Positions 41,269 through 51,180 are shown, counted from the stretch's first letter. The stretch is 64,000 bases of DNA from Photobacterium piscicola (GCF_900166965.1 NZ_FUZI01000016.1:1-64000), one strand, 5' to 3'. Notes: a model not told the origin generated them from the sequence alone. Numbers and translations are program-made.

Positions 41269-42030
41269 TTACACCACCACTTCAAAATGGATCTCATTTT
41301 CCTGCAACCGTTCAACAAGGCTGACAGGAGGAAGTTGGTCAGTAAACAGCATATTAACTTGGCTAATATCGCCTAAATTCACCATCGCATTACGACCAAA
41401 TTTAGTATGATCAACACCTAACATCACACAGCGACTATTTTCAATGATCGCTTGCTTAACGCGAACTTCATGGTAATCAAAATCTAATAATGAACCATCA
41501 AGATCAATACCACTGATACCTAGAATGCCAAAATCTAACCGAAATTGTGACACAAAATCGAGAGTTGCTTCACCGACAATACCACCATCACGATTACGTA
41601 CCTCACCGCCGGCTAAAATAACGCGAAAGTCTTCCTTCGCCATCAATAAACTGGCGACATTCAAGTTATTGGTGACAATCCGTAAATCCTTATGATTCAT
41701 TAACGCGCGAGCCACTGCTTCTGGAGTGGTACCAATATCAATGAATAAGGTTGCGCCATCTGGAATATGACTCACCAATGCTTGAGCAATACGATCTTTT
41801 TGCTCTAATTGTAATACCTGACGGGTGGTATAAGCAGTATTCACTGAACTGGAAGGAACCGTTGCACCACCATGATGACGGCGAATTTTATTTTCATCAG
41901 CCAATTCATTAAGATCACGACGAATAGTTTGTGGGCTTACATTAAAACGTGCCACAAGATCATCCGTACTGACGTATCCCTGACTCATAACTAAATCAAT
42001 AATTTCTTGATGACGTTTACTTTGCTTCAC
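41269..42030 (-). CDS. glpR: Glycerol-3-phosphate regulon repressor GlpR
   Basis: The 253-aa DeoR-family repressor has an N-terminal helix-turn-helix (STDDLVARFNVSPQTIRRDL, about 21-40). The C-terminal sugar-phosphate-binding domain has DIGTTPEAVARAL and LLDFDYHEVRVKQAI. The inducer in the family is glycerol-3-phosphate. It lies between glpT and glpD, both carrying GlpR-like operators, and is bracketed by terminators. Confidence 0.93.
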   Translation of the reverse strand: MKQSKRHQEIIDLVMSQGYVSTDDLVARFNVSPQTIRRDLNELADENKIRRHHGGATVPSSSVNTAYTTRQVLQLEQKDRIAQALVSHIPDGATLFIDIGTTPEAVARALMNHKDLRIVTNNLNVASLLMAKEDFRVILAGGEVRNRDGGIVGEATLDFVSQFRLDFGILGISGIDLDGSLLDFDYHEVRVKQAIIENSRCVMLGVDHTKFGRNAMVNLGDISQVNMLFTDQLPPVSLVERLQENEIHFEVVV

Positions 42031-42083
42031 GGCTGAGAAAGCTCCTATCTATACCTGCCATATTCAGCAATGAAAGGTAATAA

Positions 42084-42112
42084 AAACAAGGCTTCGCCAA
42101 TGCGAAGCCTTT
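42084..42112 (-). terminator. Terminator of glpT
   Basis: On the minus strand, AAGGCTTCGC and GCGAAGCCTT form a ten-base stem with a four-base loop, then TGTTTTTA. It lies between glpT and glpR. Confidence 0.82.
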
Positions 42113-42150
42113 TTATATTACCTACAGCTCAACTAAGAAGCCAAATTTAA

Positions 42151-43521
42151 TCACCCATTTTGCTGTTGTAACTCAAGTTGTTGCTGTTTATAGGCCTTCT
42201 TTTCACCAATCATAGTGATAATAAAGAAGAAAATAGCAAGCACACACGAGGCCGTTAGAACAATAAAGCCACCATCCCAACCAAAATGATCAACGGTATA
42301 ACCAAGCAATGCGTTTGCAGCAACCGCCCCCCCTAAATAACCAAATAGCCCGGTTAATCCAGCGGCGGTTCCTGCGGCCTTTTTAGGTGCCAGTTCTAAC
42401 GCATACAAACCAATTAACATTACTGGGCCATAAATAAGGAAACCAATCGCAACCAATGCCATCATATCGACACTTGGATTACCCGGAGGATTCAACCAGT
42501 AGACCAATACCGCAACGGTCACTAGGGCCATAAATAAAATTCCGGCAGGCGCACGACGACCTTTAAACAGCTTATCAGATATCCAACCACATAATAATGT
42601 GCCCGGGATCCCTGCCCACTCATAAAGGAAATAGGCCCATGATGATTTATCTACGGTAAAACCTTTAGCTTCGCCTAAATACACGGGAGCCCAATCTAAA
42701 ACACCATAGCGAATCAAATAAACAAACGCGTTCGCAATCGCAATGAACCACAATAATTTATTATTAAAGATATATTTAAAGAAAATTTCTTTCGCCGTCA
42801 TCTCTTGTTCAAACGACTTATCATAACTTTCAGGATAATCATCTTTGTATTCTTCAATCGGTGGTAAACCACAAGATTGCGGAGTGTCACGCATCACTAA
42901 GATGGTAAACCCAGCCACCAGCAGCGCAAAGAAAGCCGGAACATAGAAAGCAGAACGCCAATCATCATTAAACGCCCATAAACCAAATATAAATAATGGA
43001 CCAATTAAACCGCCACCAACGTTATGGGCCACATTCCATACCGAAACCAATCCACCTCTTTCTTTATGTGACCACCAGTGAACCATGGTTCGCCCACACG
43101 CTGGCCATCCCATCCCTTGAAACCAGCCATTTAAAAATAACAGCACAAACATCGCTGTAATGCTGCCTGTCGCCCATGGCATAAAACCAAAGCACAGCAT
43201 CACTATCGATGACAATATCAATCCTGAGGCTAAAAAGAAGCGAGGATTGGATCGATCCGATACATTCCCCATTAAAAATTTAGATAAGCCATAAGCAATT
43301 GATACTGCCGCTAACGCAACCCCTAATTCACCGCGACTATAGCCATATTCTTCAATCAAATAGGGCATTGCTAGCGAAAAGTTTTTACGCACTAAATAGT
43401 AACCGGCATAACCAAAAAAAATACCAACAAACAATTGCCACCGTAACCGCTTATAGACCGGATCAATACTGCCATCAGGCAAGCGCTGTTTATGCGCTAC
43501 GGGGGTAAATAAACCAAACAT
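42151..43521 (-). CDS. glpT: Glycerol-3-phosphate:phosphate antiporter GlpT
   Basis: The 456-aa major-facilitator protein has 12 membrane segments in two halves. It begins [40 protein letters not shown] carries a conserved substrate-binding Arg, and [20 protein letters not shown] is the organophosphate:phosphate antiporter signature. It imports glycerol-3-phosphate in exchange for phosphate. Candidate GlpR and CRP sites lie upstream. Confidence 0.96.
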   Translation of the reverse strand: MFGLFTPVAHKQRLPDGSIDPVYKRLRWQLFVGIFFGYAGYYLVRKNFSLAMPYLIEEYGYSRGELGVALAAVSIAYGLSKFLMGNVSDRSNPRFFLASGLILSSIVMLCFGFMPWATGSITAMFVLLFLNGWFQGMGWPACGRTMVHWWSHKERGGLVSVWNVAHNVGGGLIGPLFIFGLWAFNDDWRSAFYVPAFFALLVAGFTILVMRDTPQSCGLPPIEEYKDDYPESYDKSFEQEMTAKEIFFKYIFNNKLLWFIAIANAFVYLIRYGVLDWAPVYLGEAKGFTVDKSSWAYFLYEWAGIPGTLLCGWISDKLFKGRRAPAGILFMALVTVAVLVYWLNPPGNPSVDMMALVAIGFLIYGPVMLIGLYALELAPKKAAGTAAGLTGLFGYLGGAVAANALLGYTVDHFGWDGGFIVLTASCVLAIFFFIITMIGEKKAYKQQQLELQQQNG

Positions 43522-43639
43522 AGATGTTCCTTTCTGTTATCTCACTACTGTAGGGCAGCGTGTGCCGTTGACGTATATCAATACGTTGCTGGCATCTTAT
43601 GGGGATTGTTTTTGGATTTAACACTACAAACAATCGTTT

Positions 43640-43659
43640 TATTTTCGATATCGATCAAA
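43640..43659. promoter_or_regulatory. GlpR-like operator upstream of glpT
   Basis: TATTTTCGAT followed by ATCGATCAAA forms a 20-bp imperfect palindrome. The left half fits WATKYTCGWW at all positions and the right half at eight of ten. It lies about 120 bp upstream of the glpT ATG. Confidence 0.6.
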
Positions 43660-43692
43660 ACAACACGAATTATTGCGCGAATGGTTGATTAA

Positions 43693-43714
43693 AAATGTGA
43701 AAACAGTCAAAGAC
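43693..43714. promoter_or_regulatory. CRP-like site upstream of glpT
   Basis: AAATGTGA, six bases, then TCAAA resembles the CRP consensus TGTGA-N6-TCACA with one mismatch in the core. Catabolite control of glpT is established in E. coli. Its application here is inferred. Confidence 0.5.
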
Positions 43715-43817
43715 AGACAGATAAATATGAATAGATATGAAAATAACGCGGGTTTATATCAACATTGGACTCACTATCAAATAATCAACAGCTTTAGTTA
43801 ATATCAATATAATAATC

Positions 43818-43860
43818 ACTACCACAGTGATATTAGTAGGCTTAACATCACCGTGGTAGT
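43818..43860. repeat. 14-bp inverted repeat downstream of glpG
   Basis: ACTACCACAGTGAT and ATCACCGTGGTAGT pair over 14 bases with one mismatch around a 15-base loop. It lies 22 bp after the glpG stop on the minus strand. No strong T-run follows, so it may be a 3'-end hairpin or protein-binding dyad. Apart from this and the glpT sites, the 361-bp glpT-glpG gap shows nothing else. Confidence 0.7.
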
Positions 43861-43882
43861 TGCAGGGGAAACAAGCACAAAG

Positions 43883-44722
43883 CTAGTGTTTAGAACGCAG
43901 TAATTTAGCATCCACGAAAGCAATCGCACAGCCAGTTAATAGTCCCATTAGATGAGCCATATTGGCAATTGCAATCCCAGCCGGTTCAGCAAAACCAATA
44001 ACAAGCCACACCAACATAAACACCACGTAAGAGCGAGCAATCACTAACCCACGCTGTGGTGCAAGCCAACCCATCCACCAGATATAACCTAATAAGGCAT
44101 AAACGACTCCAGATAAGCCACCAAAATTAGGTCCATCCAACCAGAATTGACCAAAACCTGAAATCAATGATGAGATCAAAAATAACTGGACGAGTTTTGC
44201 AGAGCCACTATGGCGTTCAATCTGCCCACCTAAAAGCCACCACCACAAACAGTTAAAAATCACATGCAGCGCTGAGAAATGGAGCAAGGCATGACTAAAA
44301 TAACGCCACAGCTGCCATTGATCGCCATTCATAAATGGGAAATGGAACCAATTAAATAACAGTGATTCAAACCCTAATAACCACAATCCGTAAATAACCA
44401 GTGATGCCACCATCACCAATAAGGTAAATGGACCCGCTTGCGCTTTGACCATCGACACTAAACTAGGGCTGGAATAATCAAATTTTGCAGTACGGCTTTC
44501 TGCAACTTGCCATGATGCTTCTTGATATTTACTATCATTGGGATTAGCAATAAATGCCTTTAATTCAGCTTCGGCTTCTATCAGATATTGGCTATCAGAT
44601 AACCATAGTGCGAACTTCCCTTCAGGCTCTGGCGCTAAAGTCAGTTCAATACCTCGCGAAGCCATATAATCAATAAATGCTTGCGCATGACGAGGGTTAT
44701 AAAATTCAGCTAAGCGATGCAT
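43883..44722 (-). CDS. glpG: Rhomboid intramembrane serine protease GlpG
   Basis: The 279-aa membrane protease cleaves transmembrane substrates. A soluble N-terminal domain (about 1-80) starts MHRLAEFYNPRHAQAFIDYM. Six membrane segments contain the oxyanion residues His153 and Asn157 (HVIFN), catalytic Ser204 (GGLSGVVYALLG) and His257 (ANMAHLMG). The extension to 44788 lacks similarity. It follows glpE by about 110 bp in the conserved glpEG order. Confidence 0.95.
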   Translation of the reverse strand: MHRLAEFYNPRHAQAFIDYMASRGIELTLAPEPEGKFALWLSDSQYLIEAEAELKAFIANPNDSKYQEASWQVAESRTAKFDYSSPSLVSMVKAQAGPFTLLVMVASLVIYGLWLLGFESLLFNWFHFPFMNGDQWQLWRYFSHALLHFSALHVIFNCLWWWLLGGQIERHSGSAKLVQLFLISSLISGFGQFWLDGPNFGGLSGVVYALLGYIWWMGWLAPQRGLVIARSYVVFMLVWLVIGFAEPAGIAIANMAHLMGLLTGCAIAFVDAKLLRSKH

Positions 44723-44833
44723 AGTTATCACTCTAATGGGTAGGACATAAATAAGTAGTAAAAACGGCAACGTGTAACTTAAATACACGTAACATCTGCC
44801 AATTTATTCTTATTTTATCAATGGCAAACTTAA

Positions 44834-45154
44834 CTAAGCTTGTACCATAGGTAAGGCTTCACGACGCCAAGCTTCAAAACCACCATCAATGCTATACACC
44901 TGCTCATACCCCTGATTAGCTAAATATTGCGCGGCGCCTTGACTGCTGACACCGTGATAGCACATCACTAACAATGGTTGTTCAAAATCAACTTCATCCA
45001 TCAATGTTACCATTGTATCGTTAGTAAGGTGAAAGGCTGCTTGAGCATGCGCTAGTGCATAAGACTGGGGATCGCGAATATCAACCAATACGGCTTGTGG
45101 TTGTTGTAATAATTGCAGGGCATCTTGTACTGAAATATGTTGAAACTGTTCCAT
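44834..45154 (-). CDS. glpE: Thiosulfate sulfurtransferase GlpE (single-domain rhodanese)
   Basis: The 106-aa cytosolic rhodanese has active-site Cys65 in the loop CYHGVSS, the same position as E. coli GlpE, and [20 protein letters not shown]. It transfers sulfane sulfur from thiosulfate to cyanide or thioredoxin in vitro. The start at 45154 has an AAGGAAG site and gives the family length. The extension to 45193 is rejected. Confidence 0.95.
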   Translation of the reverse strand: MEQFQHISVQDALQLLQQPQAVLVDIRDPQSYALAHAQAAFHLTNDTMVTLMDEVDFEQPLLVMCYHGVSSQGAAQYLANQGYEQVYSIDGGFEAWRREALPMVQA

Positions 45155-45212
45155 GGGTCTTCCTTTTAAGAGTGACAATATCGTGAATAGCAATGGCTGA
45201 AATGCTATTTAT

Positions 45213-45641
45213 GATCACGATCGATGCTATCGAAATGAGATCGACAACACACGATCCTGACAATTGATCTGCTCAAAACGGCAGTTAATGACTATTGTAC
45301 CTCAGCTTAACTGCGGTATCTCCCACCAAAAAATAAGGTTTTATCCACATAATAACCATCCGTAACAACAATAACAGTTCAATACCAACAAGGGGTTATT
45401 GCTGATTATAATTACCAACCGCACACAAAGTAACCACCTGTGGAAAAATCTGTGGATTGCGTTGATAATGTGGTTTGCTATAAAAAGATCCACTATATGT
45501 AGATCGGATCCTACTATAAGCTGTGGATAAGTCAGCTAAGCATACACACAACTATTCACAAATGTGACCTATGACACATAAAATCAGGTAGATAACCGCA
45601 GCTGATCAAGTCACGATTATCCACCGCCAATTAAGGCGATC
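45213..45641. other. DnaA-box and GATC cluster between glpE and rpoH
   Basis: The intergenic stretch from the glpE start to the rpoH terminator (about 500 bp) has no gene. It holds perfect DnaA boxes TTATCCACA at 45341-45349 and, inverted, TGTGGATAA at 45522-45530. TGTGGAAAA at 45439-45447 also fits TTWTNCACA inverted. Near matches lie at 45451, 45553 and 45617. GATC occurs ten times, five of them within 45213-45269. It may be a DnaA-titration or DnaA-regulated element. Confidence 0.6.
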
Positions 45642-45650
45642 AACAGCTAC

Positions 45651-45679
45651 AAAAAAACCGACACTAAGGTCGGTTTTTA
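45651..45679 (-). terminator. Rho-independent terminator of rpoH
   Basis: On the minus strand, AAAAACCGAC and GTCGGTTTTT form a ten-base stem with a six-base loop, then more T. It lies about 25 bp after the rpoH stop. Confidence 0.88.
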
Positions 45680-45701
45680 TTGCATCGATTAATGACACTT
45701 A

Positions 45702-46562
45702 TTAGTAAAAATCACCAACGGCATCTTTAAGCTTCTTCATGGCATTTTTTTCTAGCTGACGAATACGCTCAGCAGAAACGCCATAACTATCAGCTAAATC
45801 TTGTAGCGTCGACTTTTGATCGTCAAGCCAGCGCGAACGAACAATGTGCTGACTTCGTTCATCAAGACTGGCTAATGCTTGTGATAAGCGATTATTGGCA
45901 TGATTTTCCCAATTACTTTCTTCATAACTCAAGGCAACATCTGAGCCTTTATCTTCAAGGAAATAAGCGGGAGCCATCGGCGTTGAGTCACGTTCATCGT
46001 CATCATTTTGCATTTCAAACGTCGGATCTTGTGCCGCTAAACGTGATTCCATCTCACGTACTTCAGCCGGCTCTACACCGAGCTGTTCAGCGACCATATT
46101 GACTTCATCATTATTAAACCAACCTAAACGCTTCTTTGATTTACGTAAATTAAAAAATAATTTCCGTTGCGCTTTGGTGGTAGCAACTTTAACGATACGC
46201 CAATTACGTAGTACATATTCATGGATCTCAGCTTTGATCCAATGTACCGCAAACGACACCAATCGAACGCCGACTTCAGGATTAAAGCGTTTAACCGCCT
46301 TCATCAAGCCAATGTTGCCTTCTTGAATTAAATCAGCAATAGGTAAGCCATAGCCAGAGTATCCACGCGCAATATGCACTACGAATCGCAAATGGGACAT
46401 CACTAATGCTTTAGCTGCGTTAATGTCACCGTCATAGTGTAAAGCTTCAGCGAGCTCTTTCTCACGCTCAGGCGTTAGCATTGGATAACGGTTTACAGTC
46501 TGAATATAACTTTCAAGACTATCCGCCGAAACTAGAACTAATTTCGACATCTCATTTGACAT
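45702..46562 (-). CDS. rpoH: RNA polymerase heat-shock sigma factor RpoH (sigma-32)
   Basis: The 286-aa sigma factor directs transcription of chaperone and protease genes. Region 2 has [20 protein letters not shown] and [18 protein letters not shown]. The RpoH box [12 protein letters not shown] is present, and region 4 ends [19 protein letters not shown]. The start [12 protein letters not shown] at 46562 has a GAGG site 7 bases upstream. The extension to 46610 is rejected. It follows ftsX as in E. coli. Confidence 0.97.
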   Translation of the reverse strand: MSNEMSKLVLVSADSLESYIQTVNRYPMLTPEREKELAEALHYDGDINAAKALVMSHLRFVVHIARGYSGYGLPIADLIQEGNIGLMKAVKRFNPEVGVRLVSFAVHWIKAEIHEYVLRNWRIVKVATTKAQRKLFFNLRKSKKRLGWFNNDEVNMVAEQLGVEPAEVREMESRLAAQDPTFEMQNDDDERDSTPMAPAYFLEDKGSDVALSYEESNWENHANNRLSQALASLDERSQHIVRSRWLDDQKSTLQDLADSYGVSAERIRQLEKNAMKKLKDAVGDFY

Positions 46563-46740
46563 TCGAAAACCTCGTGTAATTTTTGTGCGATCACAACGGT
46601 TATTGAGCATATGCTAACGTTGTGTGAACCGACAATGATGCCTGTAAACATAGTTAAAATGCAAGCCGTAGCGCAAATATATATGCTTATAAGCAACATT
46701 TTTTCTTATCGTGTTGTTTTAAAATCCTTAACAACAGCGC

Positions 46741-47673
46741 TTATACCGGGTTAATTTCACGCAAATGACGCCCAGCTGCTAAACGAGCAGCCATCAGACC
46801 AAGGAAGGTGGCGACCATTATCATGATCAAGCTTTCATCCCAACTAAGTCCCAACATTCTAAAATTACTGCCATATAAATTAGATAGCTGTGCAACAGCA
46901 TCACCTAATAATAAACTCACTCCTTGGGTTAACCCCCATGCAATTAATGCGGCAATCAAGCCATACCACACCCCGACATACAGATAAGGGCGTAGAATAT
47001 AACTATTGGTTGCACCCACCATTTTCATGACTTGGATTTCATCTTTATGGCTAAGCACCTGTAAACGCAGCGTGTTACCAACAATTAAGAACACTGCAAA
47101 TAACATTAAGCCTGACATTAATAACGCTAATGCAATCGCTAACTGTTGAATAGCGGCTAAGCGCTGTAGCCAGTCACGATCTAAACGCACTTCTGCAACG
47201 TGATTTTGCTGGCCTAATTTTGAAGCTAATTCATTGGCTTTAGCCGTTGTCTGCCAATCACTTTTCGGCTCAACAATCACTACCGCGGGTAAAGGATTAT
47301 TTTGCTCGTCAAACAAACTGAGGGCTTTATCAAAGCCACCATTTTGGCGGAACTGTTCTAATCCTTGATCGGCAGTAATATATTTAACGCTATTAACTTG
47401 TGACCAGTTTTTAATTTTATCAGCCAGAGCCTGACCATCGTCATTAGTCGTATCATGCTGTAAATACAAAGTTATTTGACTTGGGTTTTGCCATGCGTCA
47501 GCAACTGCTGTAATATTTTTTGCCATTAAATAAAAAGTACATGGCAAGGTTAATGCGACAGCTAACACCGCAAGGGTTAAAAAATTCCCCAATGGACGGC
47601 GAAACATGTCTTTTAATGCAGAGCTTGCTTGTTGGCGATGAATTGCAAAAAAACCAATAGATTTACGCGCCAT
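46741..47673 (-). CDS. ftsX: Cell division protein FtsX
   Basis: The 310-aa membrane protein has four transmembrane segments and a periplasmic domain between the first two (about 60-175). It is the permease-like partner of FtsE and activates septal peptidoglycan hydrolysis through EnvC-type factors. The ATG at 47673 overlaps the end of ftsE by 11 bp and has an AGGGAG site. A TTG 6 bp upstream is too close to that site. Confidence 0.95.
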   Translation of the reverse strand: MARKSIGFFAIHRQQASSALKDMFRRPLGNFLTLAVLAVALTLPCTFYLMAKNITAVADAWQNPSQITLYLQHDTTNDDGQALADKIKNWSQVNSVKYITADQGLEQFRQNGGFDKALSLFDEQNNPLPAVVIVEPKSDWQTTAKANELASKLGQQNHVAEVRLDRDWLQRLAAIQQLAIALALLMSGLMLFAVFLIVGNTLRLQVLSHKDEIQVMKMVGATNSYILRPYLYVGVWYGLIAALIAWGLTQGVSLLLGDAVAQLSNLYGSNFRMLGLSWDESLIMIMVATFLGLMAARLAAGRHLREINPV

Positions 47674-48331
47674 GTGCAAGCTCCCTTAAATTACCTTTAT
47701 GTAGATCTAAACGACGATAATCACGGCTAGCAAGCAATGAGGTATCATGCGTTGCCATCAATACGGTGACACCAACGCGATTAAATTCTTCAAATAATCG
47801 CAACACTTGTTGTGATAATTCTGCATCCAAGTTACCCGTTGGTTCATCAGCCAACAGTAACATTGGTTTGTTAACAACAGCACGCGCAATACCCACGCGC
47901 TGTTGCTCACCACCAGATAATTGGATAGGCAAACATTTCGCCTTATCCAATAATCCAACTTTATCCAACGCTGCGCTCACACGACGTTTGATATCATGTT
48001 CATTCATTTGCTCAACCCGTAATGGCAACGCAATATTATCGAAAACACTGCGATCCATTAAAAGCTTATGATCTTGAAAAATAATACCAATATTGCGGCG
48101 CAAAAATGGGATTTGCTTATTTGGCAATCGAGTGATGTCGTGACCATTGAACCAGATCTTGCCGTCACTTGGACGCTCAAGGGCACAAATTAACTTCAGC
48201 AGGGTACTTTTACCGGCCCCAGAGTGACCCGTTAGAAAAGCCATATCTGCTGGTTTAAGGTGAAAATCTACTTTTTGTAGGGCTTGCCTACCACCACGAT
48301 AAGCTTTACTTACCTGCTGAAATCGAATCAC
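47663..48331 (-). CDS. ftsE: Cell division ATP-binding protein FtsE
   Basis: The 222-aa ABC ATPase works with FtsX at the divisome. Walker A is [12 protein letters not shown], the signature is [14 protein letters not shown], and Walker B is [12 protein letters not shown]. It starts 4 bp after the ftsY stop and overlaps ftsX, giving the ftsY-ftsE-ftsX-rpoH order of many gammaproteobacteria. Confidence 0.97.
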   Translation of the reverse strand: MIRFQQVSKAYRGGRQALQKVDFHLKPADMAFLTGHSGAGKSTLLKLICALERPSDGKIWFNGHDITRLPNKQIPFLRRNIGIIFQDHKLLMDRSVFDNIALPLRVEQMNEHDIKRRVSAALDKVGLLDKAKCLPIQLSGGEQQRVGIARAVVNKPMLLLADEPTGNLDAELSQQVLRLFEEFNRVGVTVLMATHDTSLLASRDYRRLDLHKGNLRELAHGA

Positions 48332-48335
48332 TTTA

Positions 48336-49742
48336 TTATTCCTCGTTGCTAAATAACGCTTCTATAAACTCATCGGCCGCAAACGGTCGTAAATCATCAA
48401 TCCCTTCACCAATACCAATATAACGAATCGGAATATTAAATTGATCAGCAATTGCAAAAATAACACCACCTTTAGCAGTACCATCTAATTTAGTAATAGT
48501 GATCCCCGATACTGGCGCCACTTCACTAAATAATTTGGCCTGACTAATGGCATTTTGACCTGTACCAGCATCTAATGTCAGCATAATTTCATGCGGTGCT
48601 TCGATATCAACCTTCTGCATTACTCGCACAATTTTACGCAACTCTTCCATTAAGTTGCCTTTGTTTTGCAAACGCCCTGCGGTATCAGCAATAACAACAT
48701 CAATGTTTTTCGCTTTAGCGGATTCAATCGCATCAAAGATCACTGACGCACTATCGGCACCGGTATGTTGAGCAATCACGGGAACATGATTACGCTCACC
48801 CCAAACTTGTAACTGCTCAACGGCAGCTGCACGGAAAGTATCACCTGCCGCCAACATTACCGATTTGCCTTCCGCTTGGAATTGCTTGGCTAATTTACCA
48901 ATAGTGGTCGTTTTACCGACACCATTTACGCCAACCATTAAAATAACATACGGCTTTTTGGTCATATCAACCACTAATGGTTGCTCAACCTTTGCCAGCA
49001 TTTCACCCAACTCATCTTTTAATAAACCGTATAATGCTTCACCATCATGCAATTCACTACGAGACGCTTTATCTGTCAGGTTATTAATGATCTTTAATGT
49101 GGTATCCATCCCCACATCAGCAATTAATAATTGCTCTTCTAGTTCTTCAAATAACTCATCATCAATTTGTTTGCCACGGAACAAACCAAAGAAACCAGCA
49201 CCAAAGTTGGTTTTTGTGCGTTTTAAACCACGCATTAAACGGCTAAAAAAGCCTTCTGATTTTGGTTTTTCTTGTTCAACAGCAGTGGTAACCACAGCCA
49301 CATCAGTATCATCTGTCGTGGTAATTGTCTCACTACCACTTACCTCTTCAGCGGTTTCCTCTACTGATGTTAGTAATAACTCACTATCATCATTAGGTTC
49401 ATCAGCTAAAGGTTTTTTGGTATTGGCTGCGATTACATTTTCATCATCAATGACACTGTCTGTTACTAAGGTGTCTTTTTGATGATCATTTTCTTGCAAC
49501 GTTGCAGCCAATTGGCGATCATTCGTTTCAGCTACTAATTCTGATTCGATGGGTGTTTCTAGCTCAAGTTCATGATTATGACTGGCTTTCAACGGCTCAT
49601 CGTCAGAGGAATGTGTTGATTGTTGGCTATCAACCGAGCCATCAACTACTGATTGATCAGTAGCTTGTTCCTTTGGTGCGTCGTTATCTTCAGAGCTAAA
49701 TCCTAGCCATGAAAATAATCCGCGTTTCTTTTTTTCTGCCAT
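48336..49742 (-). CDS. ftsY: Signal recognition particle receptor FtsY
   Basis: The 468-aa SRP receptor targets ribosomes to the inner membrane. A long acidic, low-complexity A domain (about 1-155) begins MAEKKKRGLFSWLGFSSEDN, whose basic tip may contact lipid. The NG GTPase domain follows, with GVNGVGKTTTIGKLA, ADTAGRLQNKGNL and TKLDGTAKGG. ATG 49742 with an AGGA site is preferred over a TTG at 49748. It is divergent from rsmD. Confidence 0.97.
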   Translation of the reverse strand: MAEKKKRGLFSWLGFSSEDNDAPKEQATDQSVVDGSVDSQQSTHSSDDEPLKASHNHELELETPIESELVAETNDRQLAATLQENDHQKDTLVTDSVIDDENVIAANTKKPLADEPNDDSELLLTSVEETAEEVSGSETITTTDDTDVAVVTTAVEQEKPKSEGFFSRLMRGLKRTKTNFGAGFFGLFRGKQIDDELFEELEEQLLIADVGMDTTLKIINNLTDKASRSELHDGEALYGLLKDELGEMLAKVEQPLVVDMTKKPYVILMVGVNGVGKTTTIGKLAKQFQAEGKSVMLAAGDTFRAAAVEQLQVWGERNHVPVIAQHTGADSASVIFDAIESAKAKNIDVVIADTAGRLQNKGNLMEELRKIVRVMQKVDIEAPHEIMLTLDAGTGQNAISQAKLFSEVAPVSGITITKLDGTAKGGVIFAIADQFNIPIRYIGIGEGIDDLRPFAADEFIEALFSNEE

Positions 49743-49826
49743 TGGCAAATCCTAGCGCTTGATTGGTACAATTTACGGCCTAAAAACAGGTGTATACTAT
49801 CATTTTCTTAACGGTCAAAAAAATCT

Positions 49827-50432
49827 ATGACGCAGCGAAGACAGCAAACAACTCGCAAAACACAAAATAATCGTCCTGGTGGGTTCGTTAGAATCATCAG
49901 CGGACAATGGCGTGGACGCAAATTACCCGTTCATGATGTCGAAGGACTCCGTCCAACCACTGACCGTGTCAAAGAAACACTTTTCAACTGGTTAGCGCAA
50001 GACATTTATCAATCTAAATGCCTTGACCTCTTTACTGGTAGTGGTGGTTTAAGTTTTGAAGCACTTTCTCGTGGTGCAGAAAGCGTTACGATGCTTGAGC
50101 TTGATAAAAAAGCCGCCGCACAACTTGAAATCAACCTCAACACAGTAAAAGCGACCAATGCCACCGTAGTAAATGGCGACAGTTTACGCTTTTTGTCACA
50201 AACAGGTACGCCACACGATATTATTTTTATCGATCCACCGTTTAGAAAAGATCTTATTCAGGATGTTATCACAGCGTTAGAAAATAATGGCTGGTTAACA
50301 CCACATGCAATGATTTATATTGAAGCAGAAAAGGAATTAGGTCAGTTGGCAATCCCTAGCCACTGGCATTTACATCGCGAAAAAAACGCAGGCCAAGTGT
50401 GCTACCGTTTATTTGCTAGAGAGGAACCATGA
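49827..50432 (+). CDS. rsmD: 16S rRNA (guanine(966)-N2)-methyltransferase
   Basis: The 201-aa SAM-dependent enzyme methylates G966 of 16S rRNA in the assembled small subunit. It shows RIISGQWRGRKLPV, the SAM motif LDLFTGSGGLSFEALSRGA and the catalytic IDPPF motif. It is divergent from ftsY and overlaps the next gene in an ATGA junction. Confidence 0.96.
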   Translation: MTQRRQQTTRKTQNNRPGGFVRIISGQWRGRKLPVHDVEGLRPTTDRVKETLFNWLAQDIYQSKCLDLFTGSGGLSFEALSRGAESVTMLELDKKAAAQLEINLNTVKATNATVVNGDSLRFLSQTGTPHDIIFIDPPFRKDLIQDVITALENNGWLTPHAMIYIEAEKELGQLAIPSHWHLHREKNAGQVCYRLFAREEP

Positions 50433-50695
50433 AAGCACTGATCATTACTGCCAAAATAGCGATAGCCTTAGTATGGCTGATATTATTTATTAACATCGTC
50501 CACCCTTTCCCTGGGGTTTCTGCAATAGCACTTTATATCATGACCGCATTTTTATTCATGATGCACGGTTTGCAAATGCTGATTTTCGTTGGTGCGTTTG
50601 GTGATAAAATCAATATGTCTCGTTGGGAGCATTGGTCAATTTTAATTTTTGGTATCTTCGCGCTGCTTGATATTCGTCGCAAGCACATGATGTAA
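50429..50695 (+). CDS. yhhL: DUF1145 family membrane protein (YhhL-like)
   Basis: The 88-aa protein has three hydrophobic segments (about 4-22, 27-58 and 67-80) and ends with a basic LDIRRKHMM tail. It matches the DUF1145/YhhL family, which follows rsmD in E. coli. The start overlaps the rsmD stop by 4 bp. The function is unknown. Confidence 0.88.
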   Translation: MKALIITAKIAIALVWLILFINIVHPFPGVSAIALYIMTAFLFMMHGLQMLIFVGAFGDKINMSRWEHWSILIFGIFALLDIRRKHMM

Positions 50696-50704
50696 TATCC
50701 ATTG

Positions 50705-50736
50705 AGCGGGCAACATCACTGGTGCTCGCTTTTATT
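50705..50736 (+). terminator. Terminator of rsmD-yhhL
   Basis: AGCGGGCA and TGCTCGCT pair over eight bases (one G-T) around a ten-base loop, then TTTATTTCTTTT. It lies 9 bp after the yhhL stop. Confidence 0.75.
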
Positions 50737-50760
50737 TCTTTTATTCCAAACACTGACGCA

Positions 50761-51078
50761 TTATTCTTCACGATCATGCTGACAATGCCAACATAATTCA
50801 AATTGCCCCTGATTCACTTCACCACAATGACCACAATACCAATCAAGATAATCGTTACGTAAATAATTACCAATCACCACTAACGCTTGTTGCCATTGAG
50901 ACCCGATCACCCATAACTGCACCTCAACCACACTCATCGGTAACTCTCCTGCTGCCGCGGCCAATGCTTCCCCAGTCAACCGTACTGATATCCCTGTGTT
51001 TTCTAACAATCCTTTTAAACTATGTGCTTCTAAACTATTGCCTGCGCTATATACACATTGCCATTGTTGATCCGTCAT
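50761..51078 (-). CDS. DUF2007 protein with C-terminal zinc ribbon
   Basis: The 105-aa soluble protein has an N-terminal DUF2007 (putative signal-transducing) domain: WQCVYSAGNSLEAHSLKGLLENTGI and VQLWVIGSQWQQAL. Two CxxC pairs (CGHC and CWHC, about 82-99) form a probable zinc ribbon. Function unknown. It converges on yhhL and has no same-strand partner nearby. Confidence 0.82.
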   Translation of the reverse strand: MTDQQWQCVYSAGNSLEAHSLKGLLENTGISVRLTGEALAAAAGELPMSVVEVQLWVIGSQWQQALVVIGNYLRNDYLDWYCGHCGEVNQGQFELCWHCQHDREE

Positions 51079-51180
51079 ACTCCTGCTCCAATAAACGGAC
51101 TAATCATCATTTAAAGATAGCAATAGATAATCAAATCTCTGTCTCTAATATTAAACCCATTTTATGATGTCAGTAGCCAA

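Noticed and set aside
45213-45641. Chromosome replication origin or crtS site
   Set aside because: The usual origin context (mnmG, mioC, rsmG, parAB) is absent, and the crtS neighbourhood known from V. cholerae is not here. No AT-rich unwinding 13-mer array was seen.
48865-49482. 205-aa + strand frame opposite ftsY
   Set aside because: It is Ser/Asn/Pro-rich and lies antisense to the well-supported FtsY frame, so it is a shadow of that gene's codon bias.
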